A stretch of 64,000 bases of DNA, taken from contig NZ_JACAWU010000001.1 in the NCBI RefSeq assembly GCF_013391635.1, positions 930,001 to 994,000 of the forward strand. Reading direction: 5' to 3'. Below, in pieces: positions 1 through 8,683 of the stretch; within the stretch, counting starts at the first letter, position 1; each line of letters opens with the position of its first letter. This DNA is from Natronomonas gomsonensis. GTDB taxonomy: Archaea; Halobacteriota; Halobacteria; Halobacteriales; Haloarculaceae. A program made the position numbers and the translations under genes. The notes beneath the pieces were generated by a model, which did not search any database, was not told the origin of the DNA, and saw nothing but the letters and a program-made list of their open reading frames with translations.

Positions 1-1130
1 GAAACGACGGTCACGGGCGTCGAGATGACGAACGCACAGGGGCAGGCGATGACCAGCAGCGTCAGTCCGCGGACGAACCACGTTCCCCACTCACCGGCGA
101 AAAACAGCGGCGGGATGAAGACGGTCGCCAGCGCGCCGGCGACGATGACCGGCGTGTAGTACCCCGAGAACCGGTCGACAAACTGCTCGGCGTCAGTCTG
201 TCGGGATTCGGCTTCCTCGACGAGGTCGATGACGCGTGCGAGGGTCGTCTCGTCGCCGGCTGCGGTCGCGAGCACTTCGAGGTAGCCCCCCTCGACGACC
301 GACCCGGCGTACACCTCGTCGCCGTCTCGCTTGTCGGCGGGGACGGACTCGCCCGTGATTGGTGATTCGTCGACGGCCGACTCCCCAGCGACGACTTCGC
401 CGTCGACCGGGATACGCTCGCCGGGGCGGACGACGACCACGTCGCCTGCCTCGACGTTGGCGGCGGGAATCGTCTCCTCGCCGTCGTCGCGTTTCACCGT
501 CGCCGTGTCGGGCGACAGCGCCAGCAACTCCCGCATCGACTCCCGGGTGCGGTCCATCGCGTGGGCTTCCAGCAGTTCCGCGAGGCTGAAAAGCACCGCC
601 AGCGTCGCCGCCTCGACGTAGTAGCCGACGCCGAGCGCCGCGAGGATGGCGACGCCCATCAGCAGGTCGATGTCGAGTTCCCTGAGTTTCAGGGAGCGAT
701 AGCCCGCCCGGACGACCGGCACCCCGGCGACGGCCGCGGCGGCGATATACAGCACGTCCGACAGCGTCGTCTCCCGGAGGACGTCGACGACGAGCGGGTC
801 CGGAACCGGGCCGACGCTGACGATTGCGCCGAGGAGGAGCGCCACGGCGCCGGCGTAGGTCGCGTAGGCGCGGTCGCTCCGCCAGACGGCGGTGCCCTCG
901 GTCAGTCGTCCCTCGGTGTCGGTCACCTCGTAGCCGGCCGCTTCGATGCTCGAGACGAGCGCCCCGACGTCGACGGCGTCACCGTCGTACTCGACGACGA
1001 CTACGCCGGCGGTCGGTCGGGTCTCGATTTCGACGACGCCGTCGACGCCCTCCAGTGCCGAGTGCACCTTCCCGGCACAGGACGAGCAGTCCATCTCGGG
1101 GGCCGACAGCTCGACGCGTTCCGTACTCAT
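1..1130 (-). CDS. Heavy-metal P1B-type ATPase, N-terminal part (cut by window edge)
   Basis: This is an ATP-driven transition-metal exporter of the cytoplasmic membrane. The visible 376 codons hold an N-terminal heavy-metal-associated domain with a DCSSC motif (Cys15 and Cys18), membrane segments, the actuator loop with a TGES motif, and at the very edge the membrane CPC motif (ACPCAFV) that defines metal pumps. The DKTGT phosphorylation site and the ATP-binding domain lie outside the window. CPC together with the DCSSC domain fits the Zn/Cd/Pb group (ZntA/CadA-like) or a copper pump; the metal cannot be set from this part. The ATG at 1130 is the natural start, 61 nt downstream of a same-strand HTH-10 regulator that may control it. 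Confidence 0.93.
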   Translation of the reverse strand, partial: MSTERVELSAPEMDCSSCAGKVHSALEGVDGVVEIETRPTAGVVVVEYDGDAVDVGALVSSIEAAGYEVTDTEGRLTEGTAVWRSDRAYATYAGAVALLLGAIVSVGPVPDPLVVDVLRETTLSDVLYIAAAAVAGVPVVRAGYRSLKLRELDIDLLMGVAILAALGVGYYVEAATLAVLFSLAELLEAHAMDRTRESMRELLALSPDTATVKRDDGEETIPAANVEAGDVVVVRPGERIPVDGEVVAGESAVDESPITGESVPADKRDGDEVYAGSVVEGGYLEVLATAAGDETTLARVIDLVEEAESRQTDAEQFVDRFSGYYTPVIVAGALATVFIPPLFFAGEWGTWFVRGLTLLVIACPCAFVISTPVTVV

Positions 1131-1191
1131 TAATTCGTCCTACGCATCCACCCCGGATAGCGTCTCGGTTGGTGTGTACCAACTCTTCGGG

Positions 1192-1875
1192 CTACTCGAC
1201 GTATCGTTTTGCCAGCCACGCCTCCGCCCGCCGGAGGCGATACGACAGTGTCGACCCCGGAATACCCAACTGTTCGGCGAGTTCGTACGTCTCAATCTCC
1301 CGGGGCGTCTCGTAGTAGCCGGCGTCGACGGCGGCGGCCAGCGCGTCCGCCTGCTTCGGGGGCAACTCGGCGTCAGGGTCGGGGTCGGGGTCGGAGACGC
1401 GTTCGAACTCGATGTCGGCGTCGGCGACCGCTCGGACGTCCTCGACGAAGGCGCCGACGGGGCCGTCGGGTGCCAGCGCTCGCCAGCGCTGGCGGCGTCC
1501 GCGCCACGTCTCGTCCAAGACGACGCCGTCGCCGAAGTGCTCGCGAGCGAGATGCGGCACGGAGTCACAACTCGGCGTCCGCTCCCAGTAGGAGTACAGG
1601 ACGAGCGAACTCTCCGAGCGGTCCAGAACCGTCGTCTCCCAGGCGCCGTCACAACCGTCCCGGACGAGACAGTCGGTGAAGTACCGCGCCCCGGCGAGGT
1701 CCTCGAGTTCGTCCAGTGCCGCCCCGGGACCGGTCGCGCGGTCGACCCGCCACAGCGCCGATTCGGTGACGTGACAGGCGAGCGAGCGAATGCGGGCGCT
1801 CGGGTACTGGGCAAGGAGGTCCGCGACCGGGTTCATCCCGGGCTCGTGGACCACGGTGAAGACGATTTCGCGCAT
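1192..1875 (-). CDS. HTH-10 (bacterio-opsin activator type) transcriptional regulator
   Basis: The 227-residue protein ends in a helix-turn-helix of the HTH-10 family (about residues 170-227, with an ELAEQLGIPGSTLSYRLRRAE core), typical of haloarchaeal Bat-like regulators. The N-terminal 165 residues form the sensing part usual in this family and contain a few Cys and His residues (for example near SLACH and TDCLVRDGC) that could bind a ligand or metal. The ATG at 1875 (MREIVFTV) is preferred over one nine codons upstream because MRE-type starts are usual here. It lies upstream of and on the same strand as the metal ATPase, so control of metal export is an inference from context only. Confidence 0.85.
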   Translation of the reverse strand: MREIVFTVVHEPGMNPVADLLAQYPSARIRSLACHVTESALWRVDRATGPGAALDELEDLAGARYFTDCLVRDGCDGAWETTVLDRSESSLVLYSYWERTPSCDSVPHLAREHFGDGVVLDETWRGRRQRWRALAPDGPVGAFVEDVRAVADADIEFERVSDPDPDPDAELPPKQADALAAAVDAGYYETPREIETYELAEQLGIPGSTLSYRLRRAEAWLAKRYVE

Positions 1876-1947
1876 TGGTCGGGATTGTGGTTCGTCGGGC
1901 AAGACGGCGTCGGTGACCCGGGGCCGTCCCCGGCGTCCACTGGCGCG

Positions 1948-2661
1948 TCACTCGAGGTCGAACACGCTCGCCCGGTCGTCGGTCGAGACGCCGTAGCGGG
2001 CTTCCGCGGTGGTGGGTGGGTCCTCGTCGTCGTATCGGGAATCGAGACTCGCCCGGACGGCCTCGCGGACGCAGGCGCGGGCGGCCGCCCCGACTTCGGT
2101 CGCGCTGCCGGCGAACGTCGAGGGGTCGCCCGTCGGGTCGGTCCCGACGACGACGGCGTCGCTCGTGGTCCCCGGAACGTCGACGGCATCCAGGAGCGTC
2201 GCGGCCTTCGCCTCGACGGTGGTGGCGAGCAACCCAGCGAGGGAGCCGTCGTCGAGTGCCCGCGTCGTTCCGACGAAGACGTTGACGGTGCCGGGTCGCC
2301 ACGCCCCTTCGGAGTCGCCCCCTGTTTCGGGTCGAACGCCCTCCGGTCCCATCGGGAGTTCGGCGGGGTTCGAGACGCCGGCGGTGACGACGGCTTCGAC
2401 GGGGCCGCGGCGGGCGCCGCGGGCGTGGCGCTGTGAGACGCCGGTCAGAAGCGTGGGGCCGTCGGGTCGGTCGCCGAGCCGCTCGGCAGCGTAGGCCGCG
2501 AGGTCGGTGCGGTCGAACCCCTCCTCGACGGTGAGGTTGTGGGCGGCGTCGGCGTCGTGATACCCGCCGTCGAAGCCGTTCGAGAGCCAGCGGGTTCCCG
2601 GTCGACGGAGCGTGAGTCGGTCGTCGGTGCGGTCGAACTCGAACACGCTATCGCACCTCAT
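1948..2661 (-). CDS. cbiZ: Adenosylcobinamide amidohydrolase CbiZ
   Basis: CbiZ cleaves the aminopropanol (or nucleotide loop) side chain from adenosylcobinamide or pseudo-cobalamin, giving adenosylcobyric acid, so that salvaged corrinoids can re-enter the archaeal pathway. The 237-residue protein matches the family in length and in its landmarks: the RWLSNGFDGG segment, the TGVSQRHARGA segment and the PGTVNVFVGTTRAL segment. It is the last gene of an overlapping operon, its start overlapping the end of cobD by 14 nt. Archaea use CbiZ because CobY, unlike bacterial CobU, cannot phosphorylate cobinamide; the presence of both genes here fits that rule. Confidence 0.9.
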   Translation of the reverse strand: MRCDSVFEFDRTDDRLTLRRPGTRWLSNGFDGGYHDADAAHNLTVEEGFDRTDLAAYAAERLGDRPDGPTLLTGVSQRHARGARRGPVEAVVTAGVSNPAELPMGPEGVRPETGGDSEGAWRPGTVNVFVGTTRALDDGSLAGLLATTVEAKAATLLDAVDVPGTTSDAVVVGTDPTGDPSTFAGSATEVGAAARACVREAVRASLDSRYDDEDPPTTAEARYGVSTDDRASVFDLE

Positions 2662-3661
2662 CGAGAACCGATAGCAGGCGGTCGGTCGCCTCGCGGGTCC
2701 GGACGGCGATGCGGACGTGAGAGGCGAGGCCCCGGAACGTCGTCGCGTCGCGGAGGACGACGCCGCGGTTTCGGCAGGCGTCCAGCAGGTCGGTGGGGTC
2801 CTCGCCGACCTCGACGAGGACGAACGGCGCCTCGGAGTGCCGAACGTCGAAGCCGCGGTCGATCAGTCCCGCCCGGAGGTATTCGCGTTCGCGCTCGACG
2901 CGGCGGCGGGTCTCGGCGACAAACGCTTCATCGCGCATGGCGTGAGCACCGACGGCGGCGGCGGGACCGCCAAGCGACCACGCCGGCCGGGCCGTTTCGA
3001 GTCGAGCGAGCGACTCCCCGTCGACGACCGCAAAGCCCGCCCGGAGGCCGGGCAGGCCGAACAGTTTGGTGAGCGAGCGGGCGACGACACATCCCTCCCG
3101 GCCGGCCAGCGAGTCGCGGTCGGTAAAGCCGAGAAACGCCTCGTCGGCCAACAGGACGGTGCCGGCCGCCGCACAGCGGTCGGCGAAATTGGCGAGGTCG
3201 TCTTTCCCGTAGCAGTCGCCTGTGGGGTTGTTCGGCGTACAGACGACTGCCATCGCGTACTCCGAGGGGTCACAGTCGAGCAGTTCGTCGTGGGCGACGA
3301 ACTCGGGGCGGCCGCCGGCCAACTCGACCTCGCGGGCGTACTCGCCGAAGGAGGGGTACGGAACGAGTACGTCTTCGCCGGGGGAGACGGTGACGCCGAT
3401 GGCGAGGCGGATGGCCGCCAGTCCGCCGGCGGTCGGGACGACCGATTCGGGCGAACAGCCGACGTAGTCGGCGGCCGCGGCCCTGAAATCCGGGTAGTCG
3501 TCGTTGGGATACGAGCGGGCCGACTCGAATGCGTCATCGTAGACGGCGCGTGTCCCGTCGGGGACGCGCGGGTTGATGTTCGCGCTCAAATCGAGGGCGT
3601 CGGGGTCGTCGCTGGAGCCGTGGGGGACGCGTTCGGCGCCGTCGACGCTGTCAGGGTCCAC
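2648..3661 (-). CDS. cobD: Threonine-phosphate decarboxylase CobD
   Basis: This PLP enzyme makes aminopropanol phosphate from L-threonine phosphate, the linker of the cobalamin nucleotide loop. It is a fold-type I aminotransferase relative: TPNNPTG at residues 142-148, Asp173 in LADEAF, and the PLP lysine at 199 in SLTK. A GTG at 3661 is chosen as the start; it gives 337 residues and an 11-nt overlap with cobY, like the other junctions in this operon. An upstream ATG at 3751 would add an Arg/Ser/Thr-rich stretch lying inside cobY in another frame and is unlikely. Confidence 0.9.
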   Translation of the reverse strand: MDPDSVDGAERVPHGSSDDPDALDLSANINPRVPDGTRAVYDDAFESARSYPNDDYPDFRAAAADYVGCSPESVVPTAGGLAAIRLAIGVTVSPGEDVLVPYPSFGEYAREVELAGGRPEFVAHDELLDCDPSEYAMAVVCTPNNPTGDCYGKDDLANFADRCAAAGTVLLADEAFLGFTDRDSLAGREGCVVARSLTKLFGLPGLRAGFAVVDGESLARLETARPAWSLGGPAAAVGAHAMRDEAFVAETRRRVEREREYLRAGLIDRGFDVRHSEAPFVLVEVGEDPTDLLDACRNRGVVLRDATTFRGLASHVRIAVRTREATDRLLSVLDEVR

Positions 3662-4211
3662 GCGCCAGCACCTCCGCGAGTTCGGCGTCGCCGGGGTGGT
3701 TGACGTTGACCGCAAGTCGGGCGTCGTAGCTGACGCGGATGGTCTCCGCATCGCCGCCGACGACGTTCAGTCCCGTCGGCGAGCACTCGCGTCCGCCGTG
3801 GGCGCGGGTCGTCTCGGCGCTGACACCGAGGGCTTCCTTCAACGCGGTCGGGACGCAGACTGTCAGGGAGTCGGATTCGTGGGCCTCCAGTGTCCGGTCG
3901 ACGACCTCGCTGGCCAGAAGCGGGAGGTCGGCGACGACGGTGAGAACCGGCCCTTCGACGGTCTCCAGCGCCGCGCCGAGGTCCTCGACGTACCCGTCGC
4001 CGGGGGCCTCTATCAGGGGAACACGACCGCCGAGGTGGGCGGTCGTCTCGGGGACGTGCGGGGAGGTGACGGCGTGGACGGTGTCGATTCGGCTCTCCGT
4101 GACGGCGTCGAGAACGCGGTCGACCATCGGTTCGCCGGCGATTTCGAACAGGGGCTTCTCGCCGCGGTCGAGGCGGGTTCCGCGGCCGCCGCACATCAGA
4201 ACTGCGTCCAT
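3651..4211 (-). CDS. cobY: Adenosylcobinamide-phosphate guanylyltransferase CobY (archaeal type)
   Basis: CobY transfers GMP from GTP to adenosylcobinamide phosphate, the archaeal non-orthologous replacement for CobU. The 186-residue protein is an NTP-transferase (MobA-like) fold with the N-terminal nucleotide loop MCGGRGTRLDRGEKP at residues 6-20 and a conserved acidic VVADLP segment near residue 92. It overlaps cobS upstream by 16 nt and cobD downstream by 11 nt, so translation of the set is probably coupled. Confidence 0.92.
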   Translation of the reverse strand: MDAVLMCGGRGTRLDRGEKPLFEIAGEPMVDRVLDAVTESRIDTVHAVTSPHVPETTAHLGGRVPLIEAPGDGYVEDLGAALETVEGPVLTVVADLPLLASEVVDRTLEAHESDSLTVCVPTALKEALGVSAETTRAHGGRECSPTGLNVVGGDAETIRVSYDARLAVNVNHPGDAELAEVLARGP

Positions 4212-4954
4212 GCTATCACCCCCACGAGCAGCGCGGCGACCCGAGCGAGCTCGTTGGCCGCACCGAACACGTCGCCGTTGACGCCGCCCAACGCGGCCTC
4301 GGCCCAGCCGACGAGGCCGTAGGCGACGAGCGGTCCGGCGGCGACGGCGAGGACGGTCGGCACGCCGCCGAAGAGCGCGGCGGGCACCGAGACGACGGCC
4401 GGCCCGAGCAACAGCGCGGGGTCGGCGTTGCGCGTGAACTGCGAGCCGAGTCCCTCGTGGGCGGCGGTGCCGAGACAGGCGACGGTCGCCATCGCGAGTT
4501 TCGCGCTCACCTCCGCGGCGACGACGAGCGTGACGAGAAAGACGGCCCCGACCGGCAGGCCCGCCACGCTCACGGCGCCGAGTCCGAGAGTGACGACGAC
4601 GACGGCGACCGCCCCGACGGCGCCGACGCCCGTGGTCGTGTCCTTTAAGGCGTCCCGGCGGTCGTCACCGTCGTGTATCGCGGCAGCATCGCCGAGGTCG
4701 GCGACGCCGTCGAGGTGGTTGACGCCCGTCAGGAGGTAGACCCAGAGGAGGTAGACGGCGGCGACTGCGGCCGCCTGGCCATCGAGGAGGACGAACGGGA
4801 TTGCCAGCAGCAGGCCGACGAGGTAGCCGACCGCGGGGAAGGCCGCGGGAATCTCCTGGAACCGCAGCCAGTCGCGTTCGGAGCTCGAAAGCGGGAGTCG
4901 GGTGCAGAAGGCGAGGCCGCCGCGGACGGCGCCGGGGAGTTCGCTCAGAGCCAC
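4196..4954 (-). CDS. cobS: Adenosylcobinamide-GDP ribazoletransferase CobS
   Basis: CobS joins adenosylcobinamide-GDP to alpha-ribazole or its phosphate, the last condensation in cobalamin assembly, in the membrane. The 252-residue protein has six or more hydrophobic segments and the family motif NHLDGVADLGDA at residues 79-90, followed by HDGDDRRDALKD, which carries the conserved acidic residues. The start is a GTG at 4954 inside the end of cbiB (overlap of 10 nt); longer in-frame extensions read through cbiB in another frame and look non-coding (Arg-rich). Confidence 0.92.
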   Translation of the reverse strand: MALSELPGAVRGGLAFCTRLPLSSSERDWLRFQEIPAAFPAVGYLVGLLLAIPFVLLDGQAAAVAAVYLLWVYLLTGVNHLDGVADLGDAAAIHDGDDRRDALKDTTTGVGAVGAVAVVVVTLGLGAVSVAGLPVGAVFLVTLVVAAEVSAKLAMATVACLGTAAHEGLGSQFTRNADPALLLGPAVVSVPAALFGGVPTVLAVAAGPLVAYGLVGWAEAALGGVNGDVFGAANELARVAALLVGVIAWTQF

Positions 4955-5859
4955 AGTATCACCCCGAAGAGCGCGACGACCACGTAGATTGCGATGCCGG
5001 CTCTCGTGACCGTCCGGATGGCGTCGTGCCCCTCGGCGACCGTCGGGAAATTCGCCACCTCGTTGAGGACGTACGTTCCCGGTTTCTCCAGCCGGAGGTT
5101 GTGGGCGGCGGCGACCGACCCCATCGGCCACCCGGCGTTCGGCGACTCCGGAACCGAGGCGTACCGACGGGCCCGCCCCGGAGCGTCGGGGTCGCCCGCC
5201 GCAAGCCCGAGAACGACGGCGCTGAGGCGGGCGGGGACGAACATCACGAAATCATCGAGGCGGGCGCTCGCCCAGCCGAACGCACCGGGGTAGCCGAGCA
5301 TCGAATCGAGCGTGTTGACGCATTTGACGTACGTCGCGGCGGCCGCCGCGGCGGGCAGCGAGACGAGCGCAAACAGCGCGAACGCCAGAATCGGCGCGAG
5401 AAAGCCGTCGGAGAAGTTCTCCGCGGCGCTTTCGACGGCCGCACTCCGGAGGAGTTCCGGCGAGAGGTCGGCGGTGTCCCGGCCGACCAACGCGAGCAGC
5501 GCCTCGCGGGTGGCTTCGGGGTCGGCCTCGCTTCCCTCGATGGCCTGCTCGGCGGCGTCGACGAGCAGTCGGAGACTCGACGTCGACCACAGGACGAGAC
5601 CGGCGAAAACGGCCGTGACGATGCCCGAAAGCAGGGTCGTCGCCCATATAGCCGCATAGACGGCCGCGGCGGCGGCCAGCGGGAGGCCGACAGCGACGGC
5701 GGTTCCGGCGAATTTCGGCCGGCGGTACTCGCCGTCGACCGCATCGACGAGGCGGCCGAACAGCGTCACCGGGTGGTACTTCGCCGGCGGTTCCCGGAGC
5801 GTCCAGTCCAGCCCCGCCGCCAGCAGGACGGCGACGGTGACACCGGGGAGAACGTCCAT
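4945..5859 (-). CDS. cbiB: Adenosylcobinamide-phosphate synthase CbiB
   Basis: CbiB amidates adenosylcobyric acid with aminopropanol (phosphate), giving adenosylcobinamide (phosphate); it is an integral membrane protein. The 304-residue sequence has an N-terminal membrane segment, the REPPAKYHPVTLFGRL motif around residues 22-37, and the family landmark ENFSDGFLAPIL. The ATG at 5859 shares one base with the stop of the HAD gene, so the pair is probably translationally coupled. Membrane location matches CobS, with which it works. Confidence 0.93.
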   Translation of the reverse strand: MDVLPGVTVAVLLAAGLDWTLREPPAKYHPVTLFGRLVDAVDGEYRRPKFAGTAVAVGLPLAAAAAVYAAIWATTLLSGIVTAVFAGLVLWSTSSLRLLVDAAEQAIEGSEADPEATREALLALVGRDTADLSPELLRSAAVESAAENFSDGFLAPILAFALFALVSLPAAAAAATYVKCVNTLDSMLGYPGAFGWASARLDDFVMFVPARLSAVVLGLAAGDPDAPGRARRYASVPESPNAGWPMGSVAAAHNLRLEKPGTYVLNEVANFPTVAEGHDAIRTVTRAGIAIYVVVALFGVILWL

Positions 5860-6479
5860 CACGGTCCGGCCTCCAGTCGCGATTCGAGCGCCGACAGCGG
5901 CACCTCGCCGACGTTCACGAACCGGCCCCCCAACTCCTCGATGCCGCCGTCGGTTGCGGGGTCGTCGCCGACGTGGACGAGGTCTTCGACCGACGTATCG
6001 AGGCGGCGGGCGACCGTCTCGAAGGCCCGCCCGTCGGGCTTTCGCCAGCCACAGCCGACGCTCGTGACGACGGCGTCGAAGGCCTCGTGGAGGTCGGCGC
6101 GAATCAGGGTCCGACGGGCCAACTCCGGGACGCTGCAGTTCGAGCAGACGCCGACCGGGCCGAACTCGCGGGCGGCGGCGATGGCCTCGCGAGCGCCATC
6201 GCGTCGCGTCACGTCGGGGTCGAAGGCGGCGACGACCGACCGCCTGGCGGCGTTGTTCGGCGCGTCGACGCCGCGGGAGGAAAGCGCCGCCGAGACGTGT
6301 GCCGGCAGCGGGACCTCCGCGCCGTCGGGGGCGTCGATGTGGACCTCTCGGTAGGCGTCGCCGAAGTCCTCGGGCACTGAAACGCCGCGTTCGCGGAGTT
6401 CTGTGGCGACGGCCGCCGCTGGGTCGGCGGGCGTGTCGCAGTCGACGAGCGTCCCGAAGAGGTCGAAAGAGACTGTCAC
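5859..6479 (-). CDS. HAD-superfamily hydrolase at the head of the cobalamin operon
   Basis: The 206-residue protein has the HAD signatures in order: DLFGTLVD at 6-13 with nucleophile Asp6, a helical cap, SNCS (motif II), WRKPDG with the conserved Lys (motif III) and HVGDDPATDG (motif IV). The DLFGT form is that of haloacid-dehalogenase-type phosphatases. It is the first gene of the overlapping cob operon and shares a base with cbiB. No CobC or CobZ homologue is visible nearby, so it is a candidate for the phosphatase acting on alpha-ribazole phosphate or adenosylcobalamin phosphate. Substrate is inferred from context only. Confidence 0.85.
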   Translation of the reverse strand: MTVSFDLFGTLVDCDTPADPAAAVATELRERGVSVPEDFGDAYREVHIDAPDGAEVPLPAHVSAALSSRGVDAPNNAARRSVVAAFDPDVTRRDGAREAIAAAREFGPVGVCSNCSVPELARRTLIRADLHEAFDAVVTSVGCGWRKPDGRAFETVARRLDTSVEDLVHVGDDPATDGGIEELGGRFVNVGEVPLSALESRLEAGP

Positions 6480-6535
6480 TGGCCGGTGTTATCGTGGGAG
6501 ACGACTTCAAGCGTTGGGTCCGCCCGCCGGTCGGT

Positions 6536-7327
6536 CTACTCGACGCCGGCCGTCTCGACGACAGCGAGGAGTTCCTCCCGAAGTGAGTCGGTTCGGGCGG
6601 CGACGAACCACTCCGCTCCCGAGGCAGTCTCCAGTCCAGCCTCGCGGACGAACAACTCGCCGAGGCGCTGCTCTTCGGCGTCGGGTCGGTAGGACACCGC
6701 GCCGTCGATGCGGCCGCGGGCGAGGAGGCCCCAGTGGAGGGCGGGGCTCCAGCTCTCGAGTCGGCGCTTACAGCGAGTCTCGATGTCGCGGTTGATGCGC
6801 TCGGAGACGGCCGCGGTCTCGGGGTCGCGTTTTACGTCGTGGCCGATGACGGACATCACGGTCGCCGCCGATGCAGGGGGGCCATCATCGCTCGCTGCGG
6901 TTTCGGCGGTGTTCACCGGCCGACCCTTGTACCGCATTCCGTCGCCACGAACCGCGACGTAGAGGTCGTCCGGGACCGGTGCGTAACTCACCGCAACCTC
7001 CGGTTCGTCGTCGACGAGGTACGTCGCCGCCGTCGCGAACGTCGGCAGGCCGGCCTCGAAGTTGTTCGTCCCGTCGAGGGGGTCGACTATCCAGCGGCGG
7101 TCGTCGTCGCCGGCGTGGGTGCCCGATTCCTCGGCGTCGATGCGATGCTCGGGGACCGATTCCTCGAGGACGGCGAGCATCCGGCGTTCGGATTCGGTAT
7201 CGGCGCTGGACTTCACGTCGTATGCGAGATACGTCGCGTCGGTGTCGCCGGTCGCGAACGCATTCCGGAGGTATCGGCCGCCGGCGAGACAGGCCTCGAC
7301 GGCGACCGTTTCAGTCGTCTCGGACAT
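6536..7327 (-). CDS. Inositol monophosphatase / fructose-1,6-bisphosphatase family protein
   Basis: The 263-residue protein belongs to the Mg-dependent, Li-sensitive phosphatase family. The first metal site is intact: DAEESG near residue 66 and WIVDPLDGTNNF at 79-90 (Asp82, Asp85). The C-terminal WDxAAG motif, which supplies the last metal ligand in the family, is degenerate here, the equivalent stretch reading PDAEEQRLGELFVREAG. Activity on inositol phosphate, a sugar bisphosphate or another substrate cannot be settled. It stands alone upstream of the cob operon with a gap of about 55 nt. Confidence 0.85.
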   Translation of the reverse strand: MSETTETVAVEACLAGGRYLRNAFATGDTDATYLAYDVKSSADTESERRMLAVLEESVPEHRIDAEESGTHAGDDDRRWIVDPLDGTNNFEAGLPTFATAATYLVDDEPEVAVSYAPVPDDLYVAVRGDGMRYKGRPVNTAETAASDDGPPASAATVMSVIGHDVKRDPETAAVSERINRDIETRCKRRLESWSPALHWGLLARGRIDGAVSYRPDAEEQRLGELFVREAGLETASGAEWFVAARTDSLREELLAVVETAGVE

Positions 7328-7381
7328 GGAATCGTGGCCTCTCCCGCGGTCGCGAAAACGCTATCGGTGGCGCGTCGGCCG

Positions 7382-8581
7382 TCACCGAATCACGTTCGCC
7401 TCTAGGTCCCGTGGGTAATAAGTGAGCCACTCGATGCCGTCGTCGGTGATGGCGATGGTGTCGGAGTGGCGGTACCCCTCCGTGTCGGTGTAGATTCCGG
7501 GTTCGATGGTGTAGACGTGGCCCGGCTCCATCGCCGCATCGGCGGCGTCGTAGCTCGTGTGGTCGGCCTCGCAGTGGTCGCCCCATCCCCGGTCGATGTA
7601 GGGTGGTTCGTGGGCGCCCAACCCGATGTTGTGGCCGACGTGGTGCTGTGCGAGGTCGGCGACCCCTTGCTCTTCGAAATAGGCCGTGACCTCGCTGTCG
7701 ACGTACTCCAGCGCGACGCCGGGGCCGAGCGATTCGATGGCTATCGTCTGGGCTTCGAGCATCACCTCGAAGTACTCGCGCTGTCGGTCGCTGGGTTCGC
7801 CGACGAACATCGTCCGCTCGAGCTCCGAGAAGTAGCCGTCGACGTTGGCGGTCGCACCCGTAATCAGTACGTCGCCCTCGCGGAGTCGCTGATTCGGCGT
7901 GTGGCCGTGCGGGAGGGCGGTCTCCTCGGCGGAGATGTAGCCGGCGTGGACGGGGCCGTCACCGCGGGCGCGTTCGACGTAGCGGTCTCCAAGCGTATCG
8001 AGCATCGCCCGGGAGGCGTCCGTTGAGGCCCGCTGGCTGACCGTCGTCGGGTGGGCGCCGACTTCGGTGTAGTCGGCGAGATACCGGTGGCCGAGGTTCG
8101 CCCACTTCGCGGACTCCCGTATCAATTCGATTTCGGCGTCGCTTTTCGCCCACCGCATCCGACTCACCCAGTCCTGGGTGTCGACGGCGAGGAACTCGCT
8201 CAACAGCGGTCCCTGATACCCCATCACACCGGGGGCGCCGTCGCCGTCGGCGGCGACCGACTCGACGCCGAGCTCCGACAGGGTTCCGGCGGCCGTCTCG
8301 ATGGGATTGCCGCCGGGGTAGTCGAAGTACGAGTCGACGCGGTCGATTGAGTCGACGGACTCGGCGCGTTCGACCTCCAGTCGGGGGACGGTCAGCGCGA
8401 CGGCGTCGTCTGTCACCGCCAACACGACGGGGCGCTCCGTCTGGATGTGGGCGAAGCCGGTGAGGTACTCTATCGAAGTCGCGCCGAACCAGACGCCGGC
8501 GTCGGCATCGGAATCGTCGATACGTTCCCTGACGGCTGCGAGGCGGTCGTCGAACTCCGATTGCGGGAGTCGCGTGCTCAT
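7382..8581 (-). CDS. M24-family (creatinase/Xaa-Pro peptidase-like) protein with altered metal site
   Basis: The 399-residue protein has the creatinase N-terminal domain and the pita-bread C-terminal domain. The usual five metal ligands (Asp, Asp, His, Glu, Glu) are not conserved: by alignment of motifs they read Gly242, Glu253, His317, Glu360 and Ser373. The segment GYFSELERTMF resembles the equivalent segment of creatinase (GYYTALERTLF) more than that of aminopeptidase P. That suggests a metal-independent amidohydrolase such as creatinase or ectoine hydrolase (EutD/DoeA) rather than a peptidase. A divergent AstE/AspA deacylase starts 102 nt away, a pairing of families also used in ectoine breakdown. 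Function remains open. Confidence 0.85.
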   Translation of the reverse strand: MSTRLPQSEFDDRLAAVRERIDDSDADAGVWFGATSIEYLTGFAHIQTERPVVLAVTDDAVALTVPRLEVERAESVDSIDRVDSYFDYPGGNPIETAAGTLSELGVESVAADGDGAPGVMGYQGPLLSEFLAVDTQDWVSRMRWAKSDAEIELIRESAKWANLGHRYLADYTEVGAHPTTVSQRASTDASRAMLDTLGDRYVERARGDGPVHAGYISAEETALPHGHTPNQRLREGDVLITGATANVDGYFSELERTMFVGEPSDRQREYFEVMLEAQTIAIESLGPGVALEYVDSEVTAYFEEQGVADLAQHHVGHNIGLGAHEPPYIDRGWGDHCEADHTSYDAADAAMEPGHVYTIEPGIYTDTEGYRHSDTIAITDDGIEWLTYYPRDLEANVIR

Positions 8582-8683
8582 GGCTCAGTCTGGGTCGCTC
8601 TCGGGCAAAAGGGTTCGTTCGAGCGGTGGGTCGGTCAGCGAGTTCCACGAAACTACCTTGGTTGCCGCGTGTGTGGCACTCCC

